NCBI GenBank assembly: GCA_024233625.1
Contig: JACKPJ010000015.1
Span: 1 to 27,934, forward strand
Source: Deltaproteobacteria bacterium
GTDB taxonomy: Bacteria > UBA10199 > DSSB01
Direction of reading: 5' to 3'
Length of the DNA stretch: 27,934 nucleotides
The position numbers and the translations under genes are program-made. The notes under the pieces were generated by a model, which did no database searches, was not told where the DNA came from, and saw only the letters and a program-made list of their open reading frames with translations. Each line of letters starts with the position of its first letter. The stretch's first letter is position 1. Positions 6,257-13,985 of this stretch are shown one piece after another.

Positions 6257-7693
6257 TTATTTTGTTGTATAGAACGATTTTTTAATGATGACATCTTCGC
6301 CTTTCTTGGAGCGCTCTATTTCTAAATGTTTTTCTTTTTCTAATTCCTGTTGAGCTGATTTTTTGCCACCCACAAATTTATTTAAAATAAGCGTAGCAAC
6401 TAAGTCACCGGTAACATTGAGAGCGGTTCGACTCATATCCAAAATACGATCGACGCCGATAATGAGGGCAATGCCTGCAGAAGGGATTCCTGCAGAAGAT
6501 AATACCATTGATAGGATGACAATGCCAACTCCAGGTGTTCCAGGAGAGCCAATAGAAGCCGCGACGGCAGTCAAAACGACTAGGCTTAAAGCTCCTAGGG
6601 AAAGATCAATTCCAAAAACTTGCGCTAGAAAAATCGTAGCGACTCCTTGATATAACGCAGTGCCAGCCATGTTGATCGTGGTTCCCAGAGGAATCACAAA
6701 TTGTGCAATGGAAGGTCTTAACGCTAAATTTTCTTCGGCAGTTTTCATGCTCAAGGGCATGACGGCAGCGGAACTTGAGGTTGAAAAAGCGAGGAGTTGT
6801 ACTTCCTTGATAGAACGGAGGAAACTCAAAGGCTTTTGTTGGGTGAATATGGCGGTGATAGCCAGATAAATGGCTAAAAGGAAAAGAAGTCCTAATAAAA
6901 CCGTGAAGACATAAATGGACATGCCAAAAAGTGCATTGAGGCCAATCTTTGTAGTGATTTGTGTCATGAGCCCAAAGACAGCATAGGGTGCTAGGTACAT
7001 CGCCCACCGGACAATGGTCATACAAACTTCTTGGATAGAACCCAAGAGCTCTAAAATAGGTTTAGATTGGCTGGGAGATAATGAGAGAAGCGCGATTCCG
7101 ACTATAATTGCAAAGAGTACTATCTGAAGCATTTGTGAGTTAAGCATAGCACCAATCAGATTTTTGGGAATAAGTTCGATAATGTGAGTAGTAACTGAAA
7201 CGTTTGGGTTTGCTGGGATGTTTTCGCTAAGTGAGATACTTGTGTTGGAAAGAGCTTCTCTGACTTGAACAGGGTCAATAAAATTTCCAGGTTGAATCAC
7301 ATAGGCTAATCCAATTCCCAAAATAATAGCGATCAAAGTTGTCACAATAAAAAAGACCACTGCATAGCTTCCAAGTTTTCGCAGTTGATGAATATCTTCC
7401 ACGGCAACCAAGCCACGAATAATCGATCCTACAACTAAAGGAATGACGATCATTTGGATGAGGCTCAAGAAAATTTGTCCAGGTAGAGCAAGCCAGTTTC
7501 CGATCGTTGCGGAGAGTTGTATGGAAATCCATCCCGTTGAGGGGCCAATGAGGATGCCTAAGAGGATTCCGCAAAACATTCCAATCAGGACTTTTAGCCA
7601 GAGACGACCTTTCACCAAAGAGGAGAGAGATTCACTTAAATATTTGAGAGAACGAGGATGAAGGTATTTGATAGAGGAGAAATTGATTTGCAT
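6257..7693 (-). CDS. Dicarboxylate/amino acid:cation symporter (DAACS family, GltP/DctA-like)
   Basis: A 478-residue inner-membrane carrier of the glutamate/aspartate/C4-dicarboxylate family. Hairpin 1 carries STSSSAAVMPLSM (304-316) and helix 8 carries GVDRILDMSRTALNVTGD with Asp415, Asp419, Arg422, Asn426 and Asp430 in the exact spacing of GltPh Asp390, Asp394, Arg397, Asn401 and Asp405; the Arg suggests an acidic amino acid or dicarboxylate substrate. The helix 7 motif reads TINMAGT, with Ala343 in place of the Asp of NMDGT, which contributes to a sodium site in GltPh, so coupling may differ. About 30 extra polar residues precede the first helix, and there is a charged C-terminal tail (QQELEKEKHLEIERSKKGE). 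No strong Shine-Dalgarno is visible at 7693. It sits 44 nt after the erythromycin-esterase gene. Confidence 0.94.
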   Translation of the reverse strand: MQINFSSIKYLHPRSLKYLSESLSSLVKGRLWLKVLIGMFCGILLGILIGPSTGWISIQLSATIGNWLALPGQIFLSLIQMIVIPLVVGSIIRGLVAVEDIHQLRKLGSYAVVFFIVTTLIAIILGIGLAYVIQPGNFIDPVQVREALSNTSISLSENIPANPNVSVTTHIIELIPKNLIGAMLNSQMLQIVLFAIIVGIALLSLSPSQSKPILELLGSIQEVCMTIVRWAMYLAPYAVFGLMTQITTKIGLNALFGMSIYVFTVLLGLLFLLAIYLAITAIFTQQKPLSFLRSIKEVQLLAFSTSSSAAVMPLSMKTAEENLALRPSIAQFVIPLGTTINMAGTALYQGVATIFLAQVFGIDLSLGALSLVVLTAVAASIGSPGTPGVGIVILSMVLSSAGIPSAGIALIIGVDRILDMSRTALNVTGDLVATLILNKFVGGKKSAQQELEKEKHLEIERSKKGEDVIIKKSFYTTK

Positions 7694-7737
7694 CTTTTTA
7701 TTACTCTATAAGGTGTTAAATTGGTTTTATAAGTAAC

Positions 7738-9045
7738 TTAAACTCCCCAGGGAAATGTTTCCGGCATTTGATAACCATCAGGTTCAAAGTGTAAGGGATG
7801 TAAGGCATGAGTTTGATCAAAATAAATAAAGGCATCATAGCGTTGTGTTATCAAACTGGGGACGTAATTTCCATACCGTTCTTGTTGGGGATGATAGACG
7901 ACGCCTACAGCACGGTGGTCGACACTTTTAGAACTAAGTGGAGAACTTTTAAGATCCTCCATTAAGAGTAATTTATTTTTTCCATGATCTTGGTGAAGGA
8001 GGAATTCCCAGCTGTCTTTACGTGCAGGGGGTAAAGGCATGGCTTCCATTTTAGCTCCCCATTCATTTCCTGCAATGACGTTTCCCTGATAAGAGCCAAA
8101 GCCAATTAAAAAACATTCTTCTTTTGAAAAATTCTCTCGAACTAATTGCCCAATGTTAAACATGCCTTGGCGAGCCATGTCGGTAGCACGTGCATCGCCA
8201 ATATGAGTATTGTGTTCCCAAACAATTACTTTACTTTTAGGGCCGTGGAAATTCATGAGACGAGTTAAGGTTGAAAACATGTGCTGGTCTCGGATATTCC
8301 AAGAACTGGCTCCTCCTTTTAGCATTGATCGATAATAACGCTCAGCATTGACAGCAACTAAGGCATTTTGTTCTGTGCTAAAGACCAATTCCTGGTCACC
8401 ATCGTAGGAATGTGTTTTGCGACGAATTTGTTGGAGCAATTGTAAAACTTCTTCTTGGCAAGAATTAGGGACCAGTTGAGTAGCTAGGGCATAGGATTGA
8501 CCTTCGTAGCGATAGGGTTCGAAACAGGAAATAGCCAGTTGAGCGGCATGGAGTGCGCTGGGATCCTTGTGCTCCAGGTAATGTAATATTTCCGCCAGGG
8601 ACTCCCAGAGCGAGTAAACATCTAAACCATAGAATCCAATTTTTTGTTTTAATGGCAGATCGTGGTTGAATTTGCGCAGTCTTTCCGCGAAAGCGACAAT
8701 TTCCCAATTGGCCCACATCCAAGTGGGCCAACGGTTAAACTCATGTAAGACTTTTTCGGCGTTTTCTCCCGAATCCGGGTAATTTTTAATATAGCGATTT
8801 AAACGATAGCAGTCTGGCCAGTCGCCTTCTACTGCAATAAACTGAAATCCCTTTTCTTGAATGAGTCGTTGGCTAATTTTAGCTCTCCAGGTGTAATATT
8901 CATGAGTTCCATGGCTGGCTTCACCTAATAAAACAATGCGTGAGTCACCGATTTTCTCGATAAGGGGGTCGAGTGAGCTTACATCTTTGAGTGGATGTTC
9001 GTGTTTTATTATTTCATTTAGCAGATTAAACTGGCTTTCATGCAT
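7738..9045 (-). CDS. Erythromycin-esterase-family protein
   Basis: A 435-residue cytoplasmic protein (no signal peptide) spanning the whole erythromycin-esterase domain. Conserved active-site elements are LLGEASHGTHEYYTWR (Glu42, His45, His48), AVEGDWPD (72-78) and VWEHNTHIGDARATDM (275-290, with Glu277, His278, His281). In EreA/EreB a catalytic His and Glu hydrolyse the macrolide lactone. Most chromosomal homologues, including this one by context, have unknown natural substrates and should not be read as resistance genes. In many bacteria the domain is fused to, or sits next to, a phosphoribosyltransferase; one is present here at 18738-19367 across the hydrogenase operon. The gene is divergent from hydB and leads a minus-strand unit with a symporter and a ZIP transporter. 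Start ATG 9045 has GTGGGA upstream. Confidence 0.93.
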   Translation of the reverse strand: MHESQFNLLNEIIKHEHPLKDVSSLDPLIEKIGDSRIVLLGEASHGTHEYYTWRAKISQRLIQEKGFQFIAVEGDWPDCYRLNRYIKNYPDSGENAEKVLHEFNRWPTWMWANWEIVAFAERLRKFNHDLPLKQKIGFYGLDVYSLWESLAEILHYLEHKDPSALHAAQLAISCFEPYRYEGQSYALATQLVPNSCQEEVLQLLQQIRRKTHSYDGDQELVFSTEQNALVAVNAERYYRSMLKGGASSWNIRDQHMFSTLTRLMNFHGPKSKVIVWEHNTHIGDARATDMARQGMFNIGQLVRENFSKEECFLIGFGSYQGNVIAGNEWGAKMEAMPLPPARKDSWEFLLHQDHGKNKLLLMEDLKSSPLSSKSVDHRAVGVVYHPQQERYGNYVPSLITQRYDAFIYFDQTHALHPLHFEPDGYQMPETFPWGV

Positions 9046-9250
9046 ATTTTTCCCACTTTATTATTTTTGGATCAAGTTTTTGTATGTTTTATTCATATGG
9101 CATATACTCCCTTAAAAAGTTATATACCAATTTGGCTTTTGTGTTAAATGATAAAAAACTATCAGCAAAGTGAAAATAGAATGACTTAAAATTTAAGGAT
9201 GATAAAATGGCTGCTCTGAATTGTTTTAAAGAAATGGAGGAGAGCAATTG
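9046..9250. promoter_or_regulatory. Divergent control region between the erythromycin-esterase gene and the hydrogenase operon
   Basis: About 200 AT-rich nt that must hold both divergent promoters. Two inverted repeats stand out: ATATG-G-CATAT at 9095-9105, and TGATA-N6-TATCA at 9149-9164, which has the 16-bp, two-fold-symmetric form of a CRP/FNR-family site but does not match the TTGAT-N4-ATCAA FNR consensus. I saw no convincing -35/-10 pair and no match to the mycobacterial DosR box. Confidence 0.4.
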
Positions 9251-9251
9251 A
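9207..9251 (+). CDS. Possible 14-residue leader peptide overlapping the hydB start
   Basis: An ATG at 9207, preceded by AAGGATGATAAA, opens a 14-codon frame (MAALNCFKEMEESN) whose TGA overlaps the hydB ATG as TGATG. The hydB ribosome-binding site GGAGGAG lies inside this frame, so translating it could couple to hydB or occlude it. It may be chance; there is no run of regulatory codons. Confidence 0.22.
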   Translation: MAALNCFKEMEESN

Positions 9252-10363
9252 TGACAGCTTTCAGCATTGACCGTAGTGAGCTCGACTCGCTCTTTCAGGC
9301 CCTAAAAAAGAGAGGCTATGAAGTTGTCGGTCCGACCTTGCAGGATCAAGCCATTGTCTATGATTATATCGAGTCGAGTGCTGAGCTTCCCGTGGGGATG
9401 AGTGATGAACAAGAAGCGGGTTCTTATCGCTTGAAAAAACGCTCAGATGGAGCGCTCTTTGCCTATGCAGTTGGGCCTCATGCTTGGAAGAAATTTCTCC
9501 ATCCATCCCATCAACGTCTGTGGACAGTTAAAAAACAAAAAGGCGATCTTCAATTTATTTCAGAAAAGCCAAACTCGATTCGCTATGCCTTCATAGGTGT
9601 TCGAGCCTGTGATATAGCAGCGATGCAAGTTCAAGATAAGGTTTTTCTTTCGGGAACAGAGAAAAATTACTTTTATAAAGAGCTCAGAGAAAATACTTTT
9701 ATTGTCGGAGTAAATTGTAGTCATGCAGTTTCGACTTGTTTTTGTACTTCAATGCAAACGGGTCCCAAGCTGCTATCGGGTTTTGATTTATCTCTTACTG
9801 AACTCATCGAAAATGAAAGACATATTTTTTTATTAAAATGCGGTTCAAAAAAGGGAGAGGAAGTTTTGCAAGAGCTTTCTTATGATCAAGCGAAGCCTGC
9901 TGAACAAGAAGCTGCCCAAAAACTGATTGAAAATACTTCTCAACAAATTAATAAGAATTTGGATGTTAGCAATATCCAAGAATTATTTTATCAAAATTAT
10001 GAACATTCACATTGGGAAGATGTCGCAGAACGTTGTTTAAGCTGTGCAAATTGTACTATGGTCTGTCCTACATGTTTTTGTACGACGGTCGAAGATGTTT
10101 CAGACTTGAGTGGTGACCACAGTGAACGATGGCAAAAGTGGGATTCTTGCTTTAGTTTAGATTTTTCCTACACGCATGGAACAGGCCCGCGCCGCTCTTC
10201 AATTAAATCGCGTTATCGGCAATGGTTGACGCATAAGTTGGCAACTTGGATTGATCAATTTGGAAGTTCTGGTTGTGTGGGCTGTGGTCGTTGTATCACT
10301 TGGTGTCCAGTTGGTATTGACTTGACGCAAGAAGTAGCTGCTTTGCGAGGTATTCAAAAGTGA
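9251..10363 (+). CDS. hydB: Group 3b [NiFe]-hydrogenase (sulfhydrogenase) beta subunit, Fe-S electron-transfer protein
   Basis: A protein of about 370 residues that carries electrons between the small hydrogenase subunit and the FAD/NAD(P) subunit in the cytoplasm. Two [4Fe-4S] motifs are near the C-terminus: CLSCANCTMVC (Cys 263, 266, 269, 273, counted from the in-frame TTG at 9248) and CVGCGRCITWC (343, 346, 349, 353). Further conserved cysteines occur in VRACDIAAM (121) and NCSHAVSTCFCTSM (157, 164, 166), as in HydB/AsrA relatives. ATG 9251 is preferred over the adjacent TTG 9248 because GGAGGAG is well spaced for it; the choice changes one residue. It is the first gene of the hydBGDA order seen in Pyrococcus sulfhydrogenase I, and its stop overlaps the next start as GTGA. 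Confidence 0.93.
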   Translation: MTAFSIDRSELDSLFQALKKRGYEVVGPTLQDQAIVYDYIESSAELPVGMSDEQEAGSYRLKKRSDGALFAYAVGPHAWKKFLHPSHQRLWTVKKQKGDLQFISEKPNSIRYAFIGVRACDIAAMQVQDKVFLSGTEKNYFYKELRENTFIVGVNCSHAVSTCFCTSMQTGPKLLSGFDLSLTELIENERHIFLLKCGSKKGEEVLQELSYDQAKPAEQEAAQKLIENTSQQINKNLDVSNIQELFYQNYEHSHWEDVAERCLSCANCTMVCPTCFCTTVEDVSDLSGDHSERWQKWDSCFSLDFSYTHGTGPRRSSIKSRYRQWLTHKLATWIDQFGSSGCVGCGRCITWCPVGIDLTQEVAALRGIQK

Positions 10364-11190
10364 ATCACTTGATGCCACATCCTGCTGAGATCATCGAAAA
10401 GCGACAAGAAAATGAAAATACTTATACCTTTCGCCTGCGTTTTTGTGAAGAAGAAGTTCAACGTCATTATCGTTTTTTACCCGGTCAGTTTAATATGCTT
10501 TATGCATTTGGTGTTGGTGAAGTTCCCATTACTCTAGTTTCTGACCCGATGGATACTGAGTTCTTAGACCATACCATTCGAATTGTCGGAAATGTGACTC
10601 AAGCTTTGGCGCGTCTCCATGTAGGGGATAAACTTGGACTGCGTGGTCCTTTTGGCAGTGCCTGGCCTCTGGACAAAGCTCAAGGTCATGACGTTCTGGT
10701 ATTAACAGGAGGACTGGGTTGTGCACCCAGTATGGGAGCCATCCGTTATATCATGCGTCATAGGAGTTCGTACGGTAAGTTAGCTATTCTTCATGGTGTC
10801 AAGGCGCCGAGTGATCTCATTTATCAGAAGAAGTTTTTGGAGTGGGGAAAAATTCCTAATACGGAAGTTTTTCTCAGCGCTGATCAAGCCGATCGCACTT
10901 GGAAACATAAAGTAGGCTTGGTAACTCACTTACTCGATCAGGTGAACTTTGATGCAGGTCGAGTGCTGGTGATGATGTGTGGACCTGAGATCATGATGCG
11001 ATTTGCGGTAAAGGAGTGTTTGGTTAAAGGTATTCAGGCGGATGCCATCTATTTGGCTTTAGAAAGAAATATGAAATGTGCACTGGGTTTTTGTGGGCAT
11101 TGTCAGTTAGGTCCTCAATTCATTTGTAAAGATGGGCCCGTGCTTTGTTATGATAAAATTAAAAATATTTTTGATATAAAAGAGGTTTAA
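10360..11190 (+). CDS. hydG: Group 3b hydrogenase gamma subunit, FAD/NAD(P)-binding reductase
   Basis: A 276-residue flavoprotein of the ferredoxin-NADP reductase/DHOD-electron-transfer family that exchanges electrons with NADP(H) for the hydrogenase. The N-terminal beta-barrel contains the flavin motif region FLPGQFNML; the nucleotide-binding half opens with VLTGGLGCAPSMGAIR, and CGPEIMMR is the usual C-terminal NAD(P) motif. The C-terminus has a [2Fe-2S] site with Cys 240, 245, 248 and 256 (CALGFCGHC...C). Start is GTG 10360, overlapping the hydB stop by 4 nt (GTGA), so translation is coupled. Length and motif order are normal for the family (270-290 residues). Confidence 0.93.
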   Translation: MNHLMPHPAEIIEKRQENENTYTFRLRFCEEEVQRHYRFLPGQFNMLYAFGVGEVPITLVSDPMDTEFLDHTIRIVGNVTQALARLHVGDKLGLRGPFGSAWPLDKAQGHDVLVLTGGLGCAPSMGAIRYIMRHRSSYGKLAILHGVKAPSDLIYQKKFLEWGKIPNTEVFLSADQADRTWKHKVGLVTHLLDQVNFDAGRVLVMMCGPEIMMRFAVKECLVKGIQADAIYLALERNMKCALGFCGHCQLGPQFICKDGPVLCYDKIKNIFDIKEV

Positions 11191-11191
11191 T

Positions 11192-11980
11192 TTGAGTCAT
11201 TCATCGACGCCTAAACTTGCCGTATGGAAATTTGCTTCTTGTGATGGTTGTCAGTTGAGTTTGCTGGATTGTGAAGATGAACTTTTAGCGATTTCCGAAA
11301 AGCTAGAAATTGCGCATTTTCTCGAGGCCTCGCGTTTGCAGATTGCAGGCCCCTATGATTTGTCTTTGGTCGAAGGTTCTATTACGACAGCGCAGGATCT
11401 CGAAAAAATTCAAAAAATCCGGCAACAATCCAAATATCTTGTGTGCATAGGCGCTTGTGCAACCAGCGGTGGAATTCAAGCCTTGCGTAATTTTCAGGAT
11501 GTTAAGGAATTTAGCTCGGCTGTTTATGCAAAGCCGCACTATATTGAAACCCTCAAGACTTCTACATCAATTGCCTCTCATGTCTTAGTTGATTTTGAAC
11601 TCCAGGGCTGTCCAATTAATAAAAAGCAGCTCATAGAAGTGATCTTAGCTTTCTTGCAGCAGCGTCAGCCTAACATTCCCAGTTATAGCGTCTGTGTGGA
11701 GTGCAAGCAGGCTGGCAAAGTTTGTGTTATGGTGGCTTCAGGGACGCCTTGTTTAGGACCAGTGACCCATGCGGGTTGTGGTGCTGTCTGCCCAGCTTAT
11801 CATCGAGGTTGTTATGCTTGTTATGGACCGATGGAATCACCCAATACTCAAGCTTTAAGTCGGCGTTGGCAAGATTTAGGAGCGAGCCGAAAAGATTTAG
11901 TGCGAGTTTTTCGCACCTTTAATGCTTATGCGAATGATTTTCATAAAATAAGTGAGTTTCATGAAAAAAAAGAAAAATAA
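11192..11980 (+). CDS. hydD: Group 3b [NiFe]-hydrogenase small (delta) subunit
   Basis: A 262-residue small subunit carrying the Fe-S relay next to the NiFe site. Proximal-cluster ligands are Cys17 and Cys20 (ASCDGCQLSLL), Cys89 (CIGACATSGG) and Cys140 (ELQGCPINK). A further eight cysteines at 168, 171, 178, 187, 196, 200, 207 and 210 supply two more [4Fe-4S] clusters, giving three in total. There is no twin-arginine signal, as expected of a cytoplasmic enzyme. The start is TTG 11192, one base after the hydG stop, with AGAGG 6 nt upstream. The 3' end overlaps hydA by about 20 nt and includes A8 and A9 homopolymers (11964-11971, 11979-11987). Confidence 0.94.
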   Translation: MSHSSTPKLAVWKFASCDGCQLSLLDCEDELLAISEKLEIAHFLEASRLQIAGPYDLSLVEGSITTAQDLEKIQKIRQQSKYLVCIGACATSGGIQALRNFQDVKEFSSAVYAKPHYIETLKTSTSIASHVLVDFELQGCPINKKQLIEVILAFLQQRQPNIPSYSVCVECKQAGKVCVMVASGTPCLGPVTHAGCGAVCPAYHRGCYACYGPMESPNTQALSRRWQDLGASRKDLVRVFRTFNAYANDFHKISEFHEKKEK

Positions 11981-13268
11981 AAAAAAAGTTAGGACGATTC
12001 AAGTCGATTACCTTGCTCGCGTGGAAGGTGAAGCCACTTTATATATTCAGCTCGAAGATGAAAAAATTCGTGAAGTTAAGCTTAAAATTTTTGAGCCACC
12101 GCGTTTTTTTGAGGCCTTTTTGCGGGGTAGAAATTTTGCAGAAGCGCCAGATATTACTGCGCGGATTTGTGGGATTTGTCCAGTCGCTTATCAGATGAGT
12201 TCAGTTCATGCGATGGAAAATGCATTTGGAGTGCAGGTTGAAGGAGCTCTGCGAGATCTGCGTCGTTTGATTTATTGTGGAGAATGGATAGAAAGTCATA
12301 GCTTGCATATTTACATGTTACATGCTCCCGATTTTTTAGGTTACCCGGATGCGGTGCGCATGGCGAAGGATCATCCCGAAATCGTGAAACGTGGCTTGGG
12401 CCTCAAAAAAGTAGGAAATGAAATTATCTCACTTTTAGGTGGACGAGAAATTCACCCCATCAATGTGAAAGTGGGTGGTTTTTATCGGACTCCCACTCGA
12501 AAAGAACTACAAGTTTTATTGCCTTCATTAGAAAAGGCACGTGAAGCGGCGCTCGAGACTTTGCATTGGGCGGCTCAGTTTGATTTTCCAGATTTTGAGC
12601 AAGATTATGAATTTGTCGCTTTAAGCCATACTGAAGAATACCCTTTTAATGAAGGTCGAATCATTTCAAATCGCGGTTTAGATATCAGCGTTGAGGAGTT
12701 TGAAGATTATTTTCAAGAGCAGCAAGTAGAGTACTCTAATGCACTCCATTGTCTCTTGCGGGGAAAGCCCTATTTTGTAGGCCCAATGGCGCGATTTAAT
12801 TTAAACTTTGAAAAGTTTTCTCCTGTTGTTCAACAAGCAGCTAATTCGATTGGTCTGTTACCTGGTTTAAAAAATCCCTTTAAAAGTATTTTGGTGCGCT
12901 CTCTCGAAGTCTTGCATGCCTGTGAGGAAGCCTTGCGTATTGTACAAAACTATCAGGAAGCGAGTTCTGCGACTATTAAGATTTCGGCAAGTGCAGGAAA
13001 GGGGTATGCTTGCACGGAAGCACCCCGAGGACTTTTATACCATCGCTATCATATCAATTCCCAAGAATTGATTGAGGAAGCGAAGATTGTTCCGCCTACC
13101 TCGCAAAATCAAAAGATCATTGAAGATGACTTGTTCAAATTGCTTGAGCATTCCCTCCATCTTGAGGAAGAAAAGCTACAAGAATATTGTGAACACGCGG
13201 TGCGCAATTATGATCCTTGTATTTCTTGTGCAACACATTTTTTAAAACTCCAGGTAGAAAGAAAATAA
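11961..13268 (+). CDS. hydA: Group 3b [NiFe]-hydrogenase large (alpha) catalytic subunit
   Basis: A catalytic subunit of about 435 residues binding the NiFe(CN)2CO centre. The two CxxC ligand pairs are present: RICGICPVAYQM near residue 70 (Cys 70, 73 from ATG 11961) and DPCISCATH near the end (Cys 420, 423). After that His a 9-residue tail, FLKLQVERK, remains, the usual peptide cut by the maturation protease encoded next. ATG 11961 is preferred to the in-frame GTG at 11952 because AAGTGAG then sits at a normal distance; it gives a Lys-rich N-terminus, MKKKKNKKK. Motif style and neighbours (HydB, HydG, a three-cluster small subunit) place it in group 3b, a bidirectional NADP-linked enzyme, rather than group 3d (which has Hox diaphorase subunits) or membrane-bound group 4. 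Confidence 0.95.
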   Translation: MKKKKNKKKVRTIQVDYLARVEGEATLYIQLEDEKIREVKLKIFEPPRFFEAFLRGRNFAEAPDITARICGICPVAYQMSSVHAMENAFGVQVEGALRDLRRLIYCGEWIESHSLHIYMLHAPDFLGYPDAVRMAKDHPEIVKRGLGLKKVGNEIISLLGGREIHPINVKVGGFYRTPTRKELQVLLPSLEKAREAALETLHWAAQFDFPDFEQDYEFVALSHTEEYPFNEGRIISNRGLDISVEEFEDYFQEQQVEYSNALHCLLRGKPYFVGPMARFNLNFEKFSPVVQQAANSIGLLPGLKNPFKSILVRSLEVLHACEEALRIVQNYQEASSATIKISASAGKGYACTEAPRGLLYHRYHINSQELIEEAKIVPPTSQNQKIIEDDLFKLLEHSLHLEEEKLQEYCEHAVRNYDPCISCATHFLKLQVERK

Positions 13269-13696
13269 TGAAGTTGATTGGTATTGGCAATGAGTTTCGT
13301 CAGGATGATGCTGTGGGTTTATATGTAGTACGGCAATTACGAGCGAAAAAATTAAAAGATTGGAAGCTTGTAGAATCTTCAGGTGAAGTGACTCAACTCA
13401 TGGATTTATGGAAGAAAGAAAAAAAAGTGATTGTCGTGGATGCACTGGTTTCAGGGGCCGCGGTGGGGACTATTTTACGATTTGAAGCTCATCGAGAAAG
13501 CCTGCCTGCGCAGAGCTTTCGTGGGTCGAGTCATTCTCTGGGATTACATGAAGCGATCGAATTAAGCCGAGCCATGCAGCAATTGCCTGACGAATTAATT
13601 GTTTATGGTATTGAAGCGAAAACTTTTGAAAATGGGAAAGGGCTTTCTCCAGAAGTTAGACTAGCTGCGGAGAAGCTCATTGGGGAATTAACGTAA
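13268..13696 (+). CDS. Hydrogenase maturation protease (HycI/HybD family)
   Basis: A 142-residue endopeptidase that removes the C-terminal tail of the large subunit once nickel is in place. It has GIGNEFRQDDAVGL at the N-terminus and the nickel-sensing ligands by family alignment: Asp14, Asp58 (VVDAL) and His89 (GSSHSLGLHEAIEL). The start is ATG 13268, overlapping the hydA stop as TAATG; upstream in-frame codons reach back into hydA but read through its terminal Cys motif region in another frame and are not a real extension. Its place directly behind hydA makes HydA the expected substrate. Confidence 0.93.
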   Translation: MKLIGIGNEFRQDDAVGLYVVRQLRAKKLKDWKLVESSGEVTQLMDLWKKEKKVIVVDALVSGAAVGTILRFEAHRESLPAQSFRGSSHSLGLHEAIELSRAMQQLPDELIVYGIEAKTFENGKGLSPEVRLAAEKLIGELT

Positions 13697-13715
13697 TAGA
13701 AAGGAGAGTAGTCTT

Positions 13716-13982
13716 ATGCATGAAGCCCATCTGATGAAAGATCTCATAAATAAAATAATTAGCATTTCAAAAGAAAATGCTTCTTGTAAAGTTACAAAAA
13801 TCAAAGTGAAGCTGGGGGCCTTGAGTCATATGACGCCAGAGCATTTTAAAGAACATTTTGACCAAGTTGCGGTCGGCACTTGCGCACAAGATGCAGTGAT
13901 TGAGGCTCAGCAAGCTCAAGATATCCATGATGCAAATGCTCAAGGAATTTTGCTTGAGAGTTTTGAGATCGAGGAGTCATAA
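13716..13982 (+). CDS. hypA: Short HypA-like protein lacking the zinc-ribbon cysteines
   Basis: An 88-residue protein with a HypA/HybF-like N-terminus: MHEAHLMKDL (His2 is the nickel ligand in HypA), then KVTKIKVKLGALSHMTPEHFKEHFD and a C-terminal ILLESFEIEE strand matching the end of normal HypA. Canonical HypA has about 113-120 residues with two CxxC pairs holding zinc; here the only cysteines are 24 and 56 and the ribbon is replaced by a short EAQQAQDIHDANAQG linker. The N- and C-terminal strands are kept, so this looks like a defined short variant rather than a chance truncation. Starts at ATG 13716 with AAAGGAGAG upstream. Nickel delivery or a scaffold role for the group 3b enzyme is likely, but the zinc-dependent contacts must differ. 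Confidence 0.85.
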   Translation: MHEAHLMKDLINKIISISKENASCKVTKIKVKLGALSHMTPEHFKEHFDQVAVGTCAQDAVIEAQQAQDIHDANAQGILLESFEIEES

Positions 13983-13985
13983 AAC

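Noticed and set aside
6606..7025. Minus-strand open frame of 139 codons overlapping the symporter gene
   Set aside because: It lies in a shifted frame on the same strand as a full-length carrier with intact motifs, and its Cys/His-rich product resembles no family.
7738..9045. Macrolide-resistance gene
   Set aside because: The family match is clear, but most chromosomal members have no shown resistance role, and no mobile element or resistance context is present.
9046..9250. DosR-type or classic FNR box before the hydrogenase operon
   Set aside because: I searched by eye for the mycobacterial DosR palindrome and for TTGAT-N4-ATCAA; neither is present, so the hypoxia idea rests on gene content only.
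13217..13267. Longer N-terminus for the maturation protease
   Set aside because: The extra residues overlap the 3' end of hydA in another frame, and the family starts directly at MKLIGIGNEF; ATG 13268 is coupled to the hydA stop.
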